NCBI GenBank assembly: GCA_934617425.1 | Contig: CAKTUD010000003.1 | Coordinates: 62,001-126,000 of the forward strand | DNA: 64,000 bases | From: an uncultured Eggerthellaceae bacterium | Lineage (GTDB): Bacteria > Actinomycetota > Coriobacteriia > Coriobacteriales > Eggerthellaceae | Direction: 5' to 3' | Part shown: positions 35,152-44,438 of the stretch, piece after piece | How positions within the stretch are numbered: position 1 is the first letter of the stretch | How the letters are laid out: each line of letters starts with the position of its first letter | Made by a program: the position numbers and the translations under genes | The notes under the pieces: generated by a model | The model's database searches: none | What the model was told of the DNA's origin: nothing | The model's input: only the letters and a program-made list of their open reading frames with translations

Positions 35152-35790
35152 TTAGCTTTGGTGGTTTTCGGCGAAAGAGAATCCCATATCAAATGCTTTA
35201 AGGTTGGCGTCGATGGTTTTCGGTGGGACGCACGCGCGGATAACATCGCTCCAAACATCTTTACCGAAGCCCAATGTGGTCTCGAGTGCGCCAAGAAGAA
35301 CCACGTTTTCGGTGCGGATGTTGCCCGCTTCGAGAGCCAATTCTATTGCAGGGATAATCGTAGCGCCATGCTCGTTCAACGATACAGGGATGTCGGAAGG
35401 CATCTCTGCTGTCCCGCATGCAACGGGAAGCGGCTTTATAGATTCGTCGGCGACAAGCAGATAACCGTCTTTCTTCAAGAAAGCGATATTGCGCAGAGCT
35501 TCCATCGTCTCAAATGAAACGATGCAGTCGGTCTCTCCGGGATCGGCAACCATAGATTGCACGCCTGTCCCAAAACGTACAACCGTTGTAACGGCTCCGC
35601 CACGCTGTGCCATGCCATGAATCTCGGAGACTTTGACATCGAAACCGGCAGCGGCCGCAGCGCGCGCAAGCAGACTGGCCGCGGTTATCGTCCCCTGTCC
35701 GCCAACGCCGCAAAGCAGTACGGTACGCGTATCGTTTGTTTTATCGCCTTCGACCGAAGTTTTGGTGGTCTCGATCATTTTATTCACCAT
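35152..35790 (-). CDS. iorB: Indolepyruvate:ferredoxin oxidoreductase, beta subunit
   Basis: 212 residues of the gamma/POR-N type: GVGGQGTITAASLLARAA and SEIHGMAQRGGAVTT are family hallmarks. It partners IorA to oxidise aryl pyruvates to aryl-acetyl-CoA with reduction of ferredoxin. The start overlaps the iorA stop by 11 bases, so translation is coupled. ATG 35778 is an alternative start. About 20 charged residues precede the core. Confidence 0.95.
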   Translation of the reverse strand: MVNKMIETTKTSVEGDKTNDTRTVLLCGVGGQGTITAASLLARAAAAAGFDVKVSEIHGMAQRGGAVTTVVRFGTGVQSMVADPGETDCIVSFETMEALRNIAFLKKDGYLLVADESIKPLPVACGTAEMPSDIPVSLNEHGATIIPAIELALEAGNIRTENVVLLGALETTLGFGKDVWSDVIRACVPPKTIDANLKAFDMGFSFAENHQS

Positions 35791-37537
35791 CCGATTCGCT
35801 TGAGCTTTGTTCTATGGCCCCGAAAGCGCAGTATTGTGTGCATTGCCCGCATCCACAGCATTGCATGGGATCGATAACGGCAAGCCCCGACTGCTCGCGC
35901 GAAATAGCAGGGCATCCAAGCGTTGCGCAAATACCGCATTTGCGGCACTTGTCGTTCACTAGGTAGTAAGGCTTCATAATTCGGTCGATCAGCTGGCAAG
36001 GTGCCCTGAACACGATAATGGAAAGTTCATCCGCCTGCTCTTTCGTGGCGTTTTTGAGGGCTTGGCGCACGGCCTTCATGTCATGCGGATTCACCTGGCT
36101 GACATTCTCGACGCCGATTGCCGAAAGAACACCGAGCAAATCGAGTTCGCGGCTCGGGCGTTTCTGCAGGGTCTCGCCATTGAAGGGGTTGCCTTGTCTG
36201 CCGGTCATGGCTGTGGTTCGATTGTCGAGCACGCATATCGTGCCGCACCCTTTGTTGTAGACGGTGGAAATCAGCGACGACAGACCAGAGTGAGCAAAAG
36301 TTGAGTCGCCGATGACGGCAACGACCGGACGGTGCTCTTTGCTTGCCAAAGCGAGTTCGAACCCGTGGGACATCGATACCGAAGCACCCATATCGATGCA
36401 GGTATCCATTGCAGCCAAAGGTGGAAGGGCGCCAAGCGTATAGCAGCCGATATCGCCGGTTACGATGGCGTTTATGCGCGAGAGCTCTTTGAAGACCAAA
36501 CGATGGGGGCACCCTGCGCACAACGCTGGCGGACGCCCAGGGATGTCATCAGGCGCTGTCGCGTGCTCTGGCAAGGCGATGCCGAAGGCGCGCTTGATCA
36601 AGGAAGGAGAAAGCTCGCCGTCTTTCGGAAGAGGTTCGTCAAAGTTCGACAAGCTGATGCCCAAGGCTCTTACTTGCGTAGTCAGGTATTCCGAGGCTTC
36701 TTCTACTACGTAGACTCTATCAACTCGCTTGGCGAAGTCGGTCAAAGATTTTTCGGGCAAAGGCCAGGTGAGACCGAGTTTGAAAACCGATGCTTCGGGC
36801 AGCGCCTCGCGAACATGCTGATAGGCGGCGCCTGCGCAAATCACGCCGATTTCGGTATCACGCATTTCGGCTCGGTTTATAGGGCATGCTTCTGCCCAGT
36901 CTTGCAGCTTTTTGATGCGTTGAAGCTGGGCTTTGCGGCGGGGCTTGGCGTAAGCAGGCATCATGACCCATTTTGCTGGATCGGTTTCGTAGGGCTTGGC
37001 AGCGAAATCCATACGCTCGCCAGCGCTTACCATGGTGCGGGTATGGGAAATGCGGACGGTCGACCTGATGAAGAACGGTACGTCGAAAAGCTCGGACCAC
37101 TCAAATGCCTGTTTAGTGAATTCGAGTGCTTCTTGAGCATCCGACGGATCAACGCAAGGAATATGCGCACCTTGCGCATGCCAATGCGAATCCTGCTCGT
37201 TCTGCGACGAGTACATTCCCGGGTCATCGGCGGCAAGGATGACAAATCCTCCGTTCACGCCCGTATATGCGGCGGTATAGAGAGGGTCGGCGGCGACATT
37301 GACGCCGACCATCTTCATGGTTGCCAAAACACGGGCTCCGGCAGCAGAAGCTCCGACGCCAACTTCCACGGCGACCTTTTCATTAACGGACCACTCTGCG
37401 TAAACACCGTCCATCTTGGCGAAAGCTTCGAGCGTTTCGGTTGAGGGGGTTCCTGGGTAAGCGACACCTATAGTTGCCCCGGCTTCCCACGCGCCGCGTG
37501 CTATGGCTTCGTTTCCTGACATCAATTCCATGCGCAT
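35780..37537 (-). CDS. iorA: Indolepyruvate:ferredoxin oxidoreductase, alpha subunit
   Basis: 585 residues from ATG 37537 (ATGs 37549 and 37531 also in frame). The pyrimidine domain (SGNEAIARGAWEAG, AYPGTPSTE) is followed by the TPP domain with GDIGCYTLG, GDSTFAHSGLSS and LDNRTTAMTG. The C-terminus carries two ferredoxin-like cysteine sets, CRKCGICATLGC and CCGCGQCTQYC. The enzyme uses indole-, phenyl- and hydroxyphenyl-pyruvate from aromatic amino acids. Reduced ferredoxin made here is a natural substrate for the Ech hydrogenase encoded 5 kb away. Confidence 0.97.
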   Translation of the reverse strand: MRMELMSGNEAIARGAWEAGATIGVAYPGTPSTETLEAFAKMDGVYAEWSVNEKVAVEVGVGASAAGARVLATMKMVGVNVAADPLYTAAYTGVNGGFVILAADDPGMYSSQNEQDSHWHAQGAHIPCVDPSDAQEALEFTKQAFEWSELFDVPFFIRSTVRISHTRTMVSAGERMDFAAKPYETDPAKWVMMPAYAKPRRKAQLQRIKKLQDWAEACPINRAEMRDTEIGVICAGAAYQHVREALPEASVFKLGLTWPLPEKSLTDFAKRVDRVYVVEEASEYLTTQVRALGISLSNFDEPLPKDGELSPSLIKRAFGIALPEHATAPDDIPGRPPALCAGCPHRLVFKELSRINAIVTGDIGCYTLGALPPLAAMDTCIDMGASVSMSHGFELALASKEHRPVVAVIGDSTFAHSGLSSLISTVYNKGCGTICVLDNRTTAMTGRQGNPFNGETLQKRPSRELDLLGVLSAIGVENVSQVNPHDMKAVRQALKNATKEQADELSIIVFRAPCQLIDRIMKPYYLVNDKCRKCGICATLGCPAISREQSGLAVIDPMQCCGCGQCTQYCAFGAIEQSSSESDGE

Positions 37538-37584
37538 ATCTCTTTTCATCTCGTCTGAATAGCCCACCCGAAAGGAACGCTCGT

Positions 37585-38025
37585 TTAACGTTCTTGATAC
37601 AGCAAGCAGAACTCTCCCACCTGAACGATATCGCCATCGGCAAGCACGCGCTCGGCGATGTTTCTGTTGTTGACCCAAACACCGTTGAAAGAGTTTCGAT
37701 CATGAATGATCGTTCCCCGCTCGCCTACTTCGACCACGGCATGCTTGCGCGAAACCGTCATGTCGTTTAAGAAGATATCACTGTTGGGATCGCGACCAAT
37801 CGTGTATATACCCGGCTTGAGAGCGAGCTCGATACCTGTTTGCGGTCCGCGAATAATTTTTAAAAACGCGTTATGGGTGACCTTTCCTATAGCCGCAAAC
37901 TCCTGAGTGCCAAACTGCACGGGCTTGAAGCTCTGGGTTGCCCCAAGCATATGATAGCCACATGTCGGGCATTCCAGGGCGTCGTCTGTTATCTCATTAT
38001 TGCATACGGGACAAATTCGACTCAT
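37585..38025 (-). CDS. Zinc-ribbon FHA-domain protein
   Basis: 146 residues. A zinc ribbon at the N-terminus (C5, C8, C19, C22) is followed by an FHA domain (about 55-143) with IGRDPNSDI, SRKHA and NSFNGVWVNN, the phosphothreonine-binding residues. It should bind phosphorylated partners, but no Ser/Thr kinase is encoded in the window. It lies between dacA (28-base gap) and iorA (47-base gap). A role in wall or division control is plausible from the dacA side; unproven. Confidence 0.88.
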   Translation of the reverse strand: MSRICPVCNNEITDDALECPTCGYHMLGATQSFKPVQFGTQEFAAIGKVTHNAFLKIIRGPQTGIELALKPGIYTIGRDPNSDIFLNDMTVSRKHAVVEVGERGTIIHDRNSFNGVWVNNRNIAERVLADGDIVQVGEFCLLYQER

Positions 38026-38053
38026 TTCCTATCCCCTTTCGATGAGCTTGCGA

Positions 38054-39475
38054 TCAGGAAGCAAGCGAGTTGTCTTTTATGATAGGCATAGTTGCATAAA
38101 GAATACTCTCGGCTTCGGAGCCTGCGCCGGTGAAACGCTTCCACCAAATGGAAAACGCCTCGAATGCGCTCGGAGCGTCAACGTCTTCGCACGCTACGAG
38201 ATTACGCACAGCTACGGTTTCATTATGCTGCTTGTAGGTGATGGTTCCAACCTTTTGGCCCGTTTTCACGCTGCCGGAGATTTTGTCGAGCGCAATCGAT
38301 TGGCTTACGTTTCCAAATAAATCGAAGACGCGCAATGTTTCGTCGGGGTTTTCTAAGGTCACAGGTACAGTTTTGTCTATCCAATCGGAAAGAGAAGCCT
38401 CAGCAAGGACAGGCACCTCTTTCGATGTCCCGTCGAGCGCCGCTGTGGTCGTCTTCGCGCTCGTCGCCAGCGGTATATCGACAATATGCTGGTAACCCCA
38501 TTCGAACAGCGCTTTTGCATCGAGGAAGCGCTGGCTTGCATCGGTCGAGTGAAGCACGATTGCGTAAAGCTCGACATCGCCGTTGTTCGCAGCGCCCATA
38601 AATGACGGCCCTGCAGCTAAGGTCTCCCCCGTTTTCACGCCGATGGTTTTGCTGTACATCTCCAGCAGCCCATCGGTTGTCTCTAAGCTTATTTGCTCCG
38701 CTTTGCCGTCTCGTTGGATGATGATGTCAGTGGATCCTCCGGCGACGATTTGCCTGATACGATTGTTTTTCATGGCGTATTGCGCAACCAAAGCCTGGTC
38801 GCGTGCGGTACTGTGCAAATCACCCGCATATTCGTCATCGTCGAGACCATGGGGATTCTCGTAAACGGTGTCTTTGAGGCCGAGCTCTGCGGCTTTGTTG
38901 TTCATGGCGCCCACGAAAACGGTTTGCGGGTCGCTTCCGAGCGAAGGATCGCTATCGATCATTTGAGTACCGACGGTCTCGGCCAAAGCGACTGCGGCAT
39001 CGTTTCCCGATGGAACGAGGAGGGCTTTTAGTGCCGTTTCGAAATCCATCTGATCGCCTGCTTGCAAGCCCGCTGTCGATTCGCCGATCGAAGCAGCCGC
39101 ATCGCTCACGGTTACGATGGTGTCGGCTTTTATGTTCTCGCTGGCGACAATCGCGGTCATCACTTTGGTGATCGATGCTATCTGCGCAGGCGCATCGGCA
39201 TCTCGCTCGAAATAGACCGTGCCGTTCGAGTCCATCAGAATGGCATGATCGCATTCGATGCTAGGGCACTCCGACACGGTGAGGCCCAGCGCATCAACCG
39301 TTGAGTTCCCGACGATGTCCGCTTTGCGAACCTCTGCGCAGGCGCTTTGTGGAAAAGAGAGAGAAAAAAGAAGGGCAAGAGACGCGAGCAACGCTATCGC
39401 ACGGAAGAAGACGTTACGCCCGTCAAAGCGATCGTCGATGCAACAGCACGATTCTTTAGATGCAAAGTGTGCCAT
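38054..39475 (-). CDS. dacA: D-alanyl-D-alanine carboxypeptidase (PBP5/DacA type)
   Basis: 473 residues. A signal peptide (hydrophobic about 24-45, SACA then E) is followed by the low-molecular-mass PBP fold: SITK (S101, K104), SGN (156-158) and KTG (281-283), all catalytic motifs intact. The C-terminal domain ends with AIWWK-like residues that may form an amphipathic anchor. It trims the terminal D-Ala of stem peptides. The upstream VanW-domain gene and downstream FHA gene suggest a cell-envelope transcription unit. Confidence 0.95.
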   Translation of the reverse strand: MAHFASKESCCCIDDRFDGRNVFFRAIALLASLALLFSLSFPQSACAEVRKADIVGNSTVDALGLTVSECPSIECDHAILMDSNGTVYFERDADAPAQIASITKVMTAIVASENIKADTIVTVSDAAASIGESTAGLQAGDQMDFETALKALLVPSGNDAAVALAETVGTQMIDSDPSLGSDPQTVFVGAMNNKAAELGLKDTVYENPHGLDDDEYAGDLHSTARDQALVAQYAMKNNRIRQIVAGGSTDIIIQRDGKAEQISLETTDGLLEMYSKTIGVKTGETLAAGPSFMGAANNGDVELYAIVLHSTDASQRFLDAKALFEWGYQHIVDIPLATSAKTTTAALDGTSKEVPVLAEASLSDWIDKTVPVTLENPDETLRVFDLFGNVSQSIALDKISGSVKTGQKVGTITYKQHNETVAVRNLVACEDVDAPSAFEAFSIWWKRFTGAGSEAESILYATMPIIKDNSLAS

Positions 39476-39513
39476 CGAAGTTTACTCCCCCTCGTTCCTC
39501 TTGTGTCCTTTTG

Positions 39514-42048
39514 TTATGCCATAGTGCCCGAAGACGAATCCTCGTCGGATTTCGAATCATCGTCGCTGCCGGGACCTTTTACCACAACCTCGTCGAGAGG
39601 CTCGTAGGTAGATGCAAAGGTGTTTGTTTTGACCACATCGCCTGCTGCGTTCTTGACATAGCGGACGACGGTGATGGATTTGCCATCTTGTCCGTGCGTT
39701 TTCACATAAGACTGCCCCGGCGTCAAAGAGTCATCGGTTTTCTCGATCGTTTCATACTTCTCGCCTTCCGCCCACTCGCCTGTCTCCGTACTCACGCTGT
39801 AGCTTAAAGGTGCGCTATACAACGTTACGGTGATGCTCGATTCGGTGGTGCTGGTGGTAAGCAGCACGTCGCTATCGGTTTCGTCACTCCAAATCAAGGT
39901 GAGTTCGGGATAACTTACAGCGGCATCGCGACCGGCTGGATAGCTGGAAAGATAGAGCGAATGATTATGGCGCTCGACGATGTCAAGGCCCGATTCGTAA
40001 ACCGAGTTGAATACGGTTGTGGCAACTTGGCAGATTCCTCCGCCGATGTTGTCGACATACTGCCCATCTATGATGGTTCCGGCGGCCTGGAAGCCGCGTT
40101 CTTCGTTGCAGTCGCCCGCAACTTCGTTGAAGTTCCAACGTCCGCCGTTGGCCTTCGTTATCGAGTTGTTGATGAGTTCGGCTGCCAAACGAATGTTATG
40201 GTTGCGCGCTTCGGTACCCGAATAAGTAGAAAACTCAGTTGTGAAACTGCTTACCGCCGTGACAATTCCCGAGGAAATCGCTTCGTCGAGGGTCATCGTT
40301 TCGGGAACGCTCTCGTCGCCTACATCGATCTTGACGGTGTCGGTGCTGCTTGTAGCCATTTTCCCTTGTTTGCCGAAAAGTGCATCGTTTAAATCGGTCG
40401 CTGCCTTATCGACTGCCGGAGCTTCGCTATTGCTGCTTGGCGAAACAGAGATGGATCCGTCCGAAGCTTTTTCGAAAGACACTGCGATGGGGTCGATGTT
40501 CGCGTTTTTCAGAATCCCCTGCATAATCTTTGGTTTTGCGGTGTCGGATTGGATTGACGGTTCGATAAGCCAAGAGCCGTCCTCCTGAATGACTTCGGTT
40601 GCTATCCAGCTGCCAATCGTCGTTGCATCGGCGTTCCAATGGGAATCGCCGTATTGGAAGTCAACGCCATCGGCTATGGTTGCATTGATTTTTTGGGCTG
40701 TGCTCTGCGCTTGCTCGTAAGTGGTTCGCGAAGGAGCGTCTTCCACCGTGGCGATAAACGAATCGTCATCGCCGTTGTCGAGGATTTTATCCGAGATGGT
40801 ATCGGCAAGCGTATCGCGATTGACCATTTTGCCGTCATGACCCTGGTTGGCGGCAGCCCATCCGTTGGCAACGGAAACGTTCGCATCGATACGCGGGTCG
40901 CCTAGGGTGTCATCGATGCTTTGGGCGAGATGCTCGAGCTGCGCGTCGTCCATCGTCAAGTTCACGTCGATGTCGCGACCAAAGAGCTGCGAGGCGATGC
41001 GCGTTAGGAAACCGCCATCCGATCTTCCTACAGAAATCGCCTTATCGCTTAGTGCATCGTAGTCGATAGATGCACCAAGCTCGCGTGCGCTTGTAGTCCA
41101 TAACTGGTTGTTGAGGCGAGCCTGCTCAACCGAAAGCAGTTCTGCTTGAGCGCGATCTTCCGCTTGCGCGATGGAATCGTTTACGTACGAGCGAGCATCT
41201 TCGTTTGCGAAGATGGTGACGGTCGTCGAATCCATCCGGTCTTCGTATTCGTTGGCAACGGCGTCTTTTATTTGATCGGGCGTCATTCCTCCGACAGCGA
41301 CAGCCCCGATCTTCACGCCGGCGTAAGCGCGATTCCAATTGCTGGCGGTATCGAAAACACCGAAAACGATTGCAAGGGCAACTATGATGCATGTCGCCAT
41401 GCCGATTCGGCTCCCCCTGGCAAAGGAGGCAACTGCGCGGGCAATGCTTGCAAGTCCCCTTCCCAAAAGGCTAAAGAACGAAAGGAACAAGCCACCGATC
41501 GAGCGGCTAGCTCTTGTGTTTTTCGCCGAATGCTGCGTATTCGATTTTCTCCTGCTTGACGAAGCAGAACGCGAGGTTGCACCTGCCTTCGATCTGTCTT
41601 GCGGTCGGGTCGAACTCGCGCCTCTCGTGTTTCGCTTCGATTGCGCCGCTTCCCTCGAAGCTTCCGATGCGTGGGAACGCCGTGAATCTCTACCGGATTG
41701 CGCATCCCGGGTGCTGCGCGACGATACAGCTTGCGCTGATTTCCCTCTAGTATTTCGCGTGCGATCATTCTGCTGTCCGATGGCAGAGCTTCGAGCGCCA
41801 CTATTGCGCGACGCCACGGATGAGACGGTCGAAGCTGGCCGTTTGGCGCGGGGCGCAGTTGAGGTCGACGAACTGCGAGAGTTGCGCGAACGGGCATAGT
41901 TGTTCGAGCTGCGCGAATCTCGATCGATCCCCGAGCTTTGTCGGGGACGGCTAGAACGCGACAGGGTGTCGGAACGCATCTGCCCAGATCGCGATCCGCG
42001 ACGACCATCCGGGTGATTATGCATGTTGTTTCGAGAGCTATCGGCCAC
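39514..42048 (-). CDS. VanW / G5 domain cell-wall protein with long Ser/Arg-rich cytoplasmic tail
   Basis: 844 residues. The first 190 are almost only Ser, Arg, Ala, Asn and Thr. A membrane helix lies near 213-232, then a putative peptidoglycan-binding domain, a VanW domain (about 610-710: GRWNFNEVAGDC, GGGICQVATTVFNSV) and a G5-like domain before an acidic tail. This matches the YoaR/VanW family, exported wall-associated proteins without a proven activity. The GTG at 42048 follows the pgsA2 stop directly (TAAGTG); an internal ATG eight codons later is an alternative start. dacA follows after 38 bases. Confidence 0.88.
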   Translation of the reverse strand: MADSSRNNMHNHPDGRRGSRSGQMRSDTLSRSSRPRQSSGIDRDSRSSNNYARSRNSRSSSTSTAPRAKRPASTVSSVASRNSGARSSAIGQQNDRTRNTRGKSAQAVSSRSTRDAQSGRDSRRSHASEASREAAQSKRNTRGASSTRPQDRSKAGATSRSASSSRRKSNTQHSAKNTRASRSIGGLFLSFFSLLGRGLASIARAVASFARGSRIGMATCIIVALAIVFGVFDTASNWNRAYAGVKIGAVAVGGMTPDQIKDAVANEYEDRMDSTTVTIFANEDARSYVNDSIAQAEDRAQAELLSVEQARLNNQLWTTSARELGASIDYDALSDKAISVGRSDGGFLTRIASQLFGRDIDVNLTMDDAQLEHLAQSIDDTLGDPRIDANVSVANGWAAANQGHDGKMVNRDTLADTISDKILDNGDDDSFIATVEDAPSRTTYEQAQSTAQKINATIADGVDFQYGDSHWNADATTIGSWIATEVIQEDGSWLIEPSIQSDTAKPKIMQGILKNANIDPIAVSFEKASDGSISVSPSSNSEAPAVDKAATDLNDALFGKQGKMATSSTDTVKIDVGDESVPETMTLDEAISSGIVTAVSSFTTEFSTYSGTEARNHNIRLAAELINNSITKANGGRWNFNEVAGDCNEERGFQAAGTIIDGQYVDNIGGGICQVATTVFNSVYESGLDIVERHNHSLYLSSYPAGRDAAVSYPELTLIWSDETDSDVLLTTSTTESSITVTLYSAPLSYSVSTETGEWAEGEKYETIEKTDDSLTPGQSYVKTHGQDGKSITVVRYVKNAAGDVVKTNTFASTYEPLDEVVVKGPGSDDDSKSDEDSSSGTMA

Positions 42049-42717
42049 TTAGGCCTGCGCTTTCTTGGCGGCGATCATGCCCTGCACGCCTTTCGCGATG
42101 TAGTAAGCGGTGGTGAAAACACCCAGGATCAAACCAGCATAAACCGGCCAAATCCCCCAAGACCAGTCGAGAGCGTTGAAGCCGGGCAGCCAGCTAACGG
42201 AAACAACGCCCAACCCAGAAACCTGGGGAAAGTTCAAGAGCAAACCGGCAAAGCCAACGAACAGAAATGTAGTGGCGAGCTTCCCGGCATAAATGACAGG
42301 AACGCGCACCTTATAGCGCTTGAGCAGATAAGCCCCGCCGAAAAGCAGCAGGAGATCACGCGCGAGAACCAAAACAACGATCCAGACAGGAAGCCTTCCG
42401 ACCATAAGGAGACCGAATACGGCGGTGATCATGAGGATGCGGTCGACAGCAGGATCGAGAAGTTGTCCGAGCTTCGAAACGGTATGCGTACGACGGGCGA
42501 TTTGCCCATCAACGAAATCGGTGCTTGCGGCGATGGCGAACAGCACCGCAGCAGCGACGTTCTCATCGTGTGAAAGCAGGACGAGGTAGATAGGAGCCAT
42601 GCATAGGCGAATAAACGAGATGAGATTGGGAATGGTAAAGATAGCGTCGAGCACTACCTCTTCGTCGGCGCCATTTTGCTTCGGGTTCCCTGAAACGTTG
42701 TTTCTGCTCGCAGTCAT
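42049..42717 (-). CDS. CDP-alcohol phosphatidyltransferase (second PgsA-like)
   Basis: 222 residues, about six membrane helices. The active-site pattern DFVDGQIARRTHTVS-KLGQLLDPAVDR matches D-G-x2-A-R-x8-G-x3-D-x3-D. It makes a phospholipid from CDP-diacylglycerol and an alcohol, most likely glycerol-3-phosphate. The other PgsA is fused to CinA at 20131, so one of the two may make another lipid such as a phosphatidylinositol phosphate or cardiolipin precursor. ATG 42717 has GGAG very close; a TTG at 42771 is possible. It appears to be the first gene of the pgsA2-VanW-dacA-FHA-ior run. Confidence 0.85.
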   Translation of the reverse strand: MTASRNNVSGNPKQNGADEEVVLDAIFTIPNLISFIRLCMAPIYLVLLSHDENVAAAVLFAIAASTDFVDGQIARRTHTVSKLGQLLDPAVDRILMITAVFGLLMVGRLPVWIVVLVLARDLLLLFGGAYLLKRYKVRVPVIYAGKLATTFLFVGFAGLLLNFPQVSGLGVVSVSWLPGFNALDWSWGIWPVYAGLILGVFTTAYYIAKGVQGMIAAKKAQA

Positions 42718-42865
42718 ATCTCCAGCATTTTCGATTGAGGTGGAAAGACCTGCCCTTTGAAATCTCTCCAAGGCAAATTCATTTGTCCAATTTTAGCAGC
42801 TTGACGCAGCAGAATCCGATTCCTACTAAGGAAGTTGCATATTCTGCAAACACCGTCACTCATCC

Positions 42866-42913
42866 GTAAAAATAAATCCCACCCTCAAGTCTTGCTTTCA
42901 CTTGAGGGTGGGA
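42866..42913 (-). terminator. Intrinsic terminator of the ech operon
   Basis: On the minus strand TCCCACCCTCAAGT pairs with ACTTGAGGGTGGGA (14 bp, 9-base loop) and is followed by TTTATTTTT. It lies 27 bases after the echF stop. Confidence 0.95.
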
Positions 42914-42940
42914 GCATCTATTTGTTATTGGTGTTTGATA

Positions 42941-43342
42941 CTACTCGGCGTCAGGTTTTTCCGTCGCTGCAGCGGGCTTAGGCTTCGGCGCAGGTTTTGG
43001 CTGCTCAGGCACATTGTAGACTTCGGGTTCGTGCTTGGTGGACACTGAAGGAGACGTGGTGCTCATCTCCAAGCACTTCTTCGGGCAAGAGCGCACGCAC
43101 ATGTTGCACATGATGCAGCGGAAATGGTCGATCTCCCATGTGCGCTTTTCCCTATCGACCACAAGGGCGTCGGCAGGGCAATTGCGTACGCATGCACCGC
43201 AAAGGATGCAGTTGCTCACATCGTTATGGACGGCGCCCTTCAAACCCGCAGGCGCTTCTTTTTTCTGCACAGGGTACATGATGGTCTCAGGCTTTTTGAA
43301 GATAGACCCGAGTGTCATTTTACCAAGTTCCATGAATCGCAT
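42941..43342 (-). CDS. echF: Ech hydrogenase subunit F, ferredoxin-like (NuoI homologue)
   Basis: 133 residues from ATG 43342 (GGAAAGG upstream; a longer frame to 43372 overlaps echE). Two [4Fe-4S] motifs, C45/48/51-C55 and C76/79/82-C86, carry electrons from ferredoxin to the small subunit. A Pro/Lys/Ala-rich tail of about 35 residues is unusual. Last gene of the operon, five bases after the echE stop, just before a strong terminator. Confidence 0.93.
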   Translation of the reverse strand: MRFMELGKMTLGSIFKKPETIMYPVQKKEAPAGLKGAVHNDVSNCILCGACVRNCPADALVVDREKRTWEIDHFRCIMCNMCVRSCPKKCLEMSTTSPSVSTKHEPEVYNVPEQPKPAPKPKPAAATEKPDAE

Positions 43343-43347
43343 GATGA

Positions 43348-44436
43348 CTACCTTTCCGTGCAGCTGATGCAAGGGTCGATCGTAAGGATGATGGTGTTGA
43401 CATCCGCCACGTCGCAGCCCTTGAGAGCCGTTGCCATGCCGGCAAGGTTTTGCGAAGTGGGCGTGCGCATACGCATGCGATCAAGATATTTGGTGCCGTT
43501 GCCCTTTGCGTAGTAGTAGCATTCGCCACGAGGCTGTTCGAGTATATTGCAAGCCTCGGCGCCGTCAGCGGGGTTGCCTGTGACTTTGGTGGAAATCTCG
43601 CCTTCGGGAATCTTGCGAATCATTTCTTCGATGATATCGATGGACTGCAGCACTTCCTGTGTACGGACAAGCGCGCGAGCGTAGCTGTCGCCCTCGGTGC
43701 GCGTAATGGGCTCGAAATGATCAAGATACTTGTAGCCTCCGTTGCCCAATGTGCGAACATCGTAGGCAACTCCGGATGCGCGAAGGAAGGGACCGACCAT
43801 ACTCATTTTAGCGGCGTCTTCCTTACTGATCTGACCGACGCCCACCAGACGGTTTTTGACGGAGGCATCATCCAGGAAGGTCTTCACGATCTGGTTGTAT
43901 TCGTCTCTAATGCCTTCGAGGGTGCTCACGATGTGATCGAACTGGTCTTTTGTGATGTCGCGATGCACGCCGCCCACTTTGACGACGGAGAAAATGACGC
44001 GACCGCCCGTAGTCTTCTCAAAGATGTCGAGCACGCGTTCGCGCAGGCGCCAGCAGTGCATGAACAAGCTTTCGAAGCCGAATGCGTCAGCGGCGAGACC
44101 GAGCCACAGGATATGCGAATGCACACGGGAAAGCTCATGCCAGATAACGCGCAGATATTCGGCGCGCTCGGGAATCTCGACACCCATCAGCTTCTCGACA
44201 GTTTCCGAATAGCCCATCGAATGGCCGAAAGCGCAAATGCCGCAAATGCGCTCGGCAACGTAAACGAACTGGTTGTAATCTTTGGTCTGCACCAAGCGCT
44301 CAAGTCCGCGATGGACGAAACCGATCTGCGGTACGCAGTCGATGACTTTCTCATCCTCAACGACAAGATCGAGATGAAGCGGTTCGGGGAGAACCGGATG
44401 CTGCGGGCCGAAAGGAATAACGGAACTTTTACCCAT
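43348..44436 (-). CDS. echE: Ech [NiFe] hydrogenase large subunit E (NuoD homologue)
   Basis: 362 residues. Both cysteine pairs that bind the Ni-Fe centre are present: RICGIC (C65, C68) and DPCISC (C356, C359), so this is a true hydrogenase and not a complex I NuoD. The protein stops three residues after the last cysteine, leaving no C-terminal peptide for a maturation protease. Other family motifs: GPQHPVLPEPL at the start, ADAFGFESLFMHCWR. It reduces protons with electrons from ferredoxin. No hyp maturation genes are in the window. It lies two bases after echD. Confidence 0.96.
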   Translation of the reverse strand: MGKSSVIPFGPQHPVLPEPLHLDLVVEDEKVIDCVPQIGFVHRGLERLVQTKDYNQFVYVAERICGICAFGHSMGYSETVEKLMGVEIPERAEYLRVIWHELSRVHSHILWLGLAADAFGFESLFMHCWRLRERVLDIFEKTTGGRVIFSVVKVGGVHRDITKDQFDHIVSTLEGIRDEYNQIVKTFLDDASVKNRLVGVGQISKEDAAKMSMVGPFLRASGVAYDVRTLGNGGYKYLDHFEPITRTEGDSYARALVRTQEVLQSIDIIEEMIRKIPEGEISTKVTGNPADGAEACNILEQPRGECYYYAKGNGTKYLDRMRMRTPTSQNLAGMATALKGCDVADVNTIILTIDPCISCTER

Positions 44437-44438
44437 GA

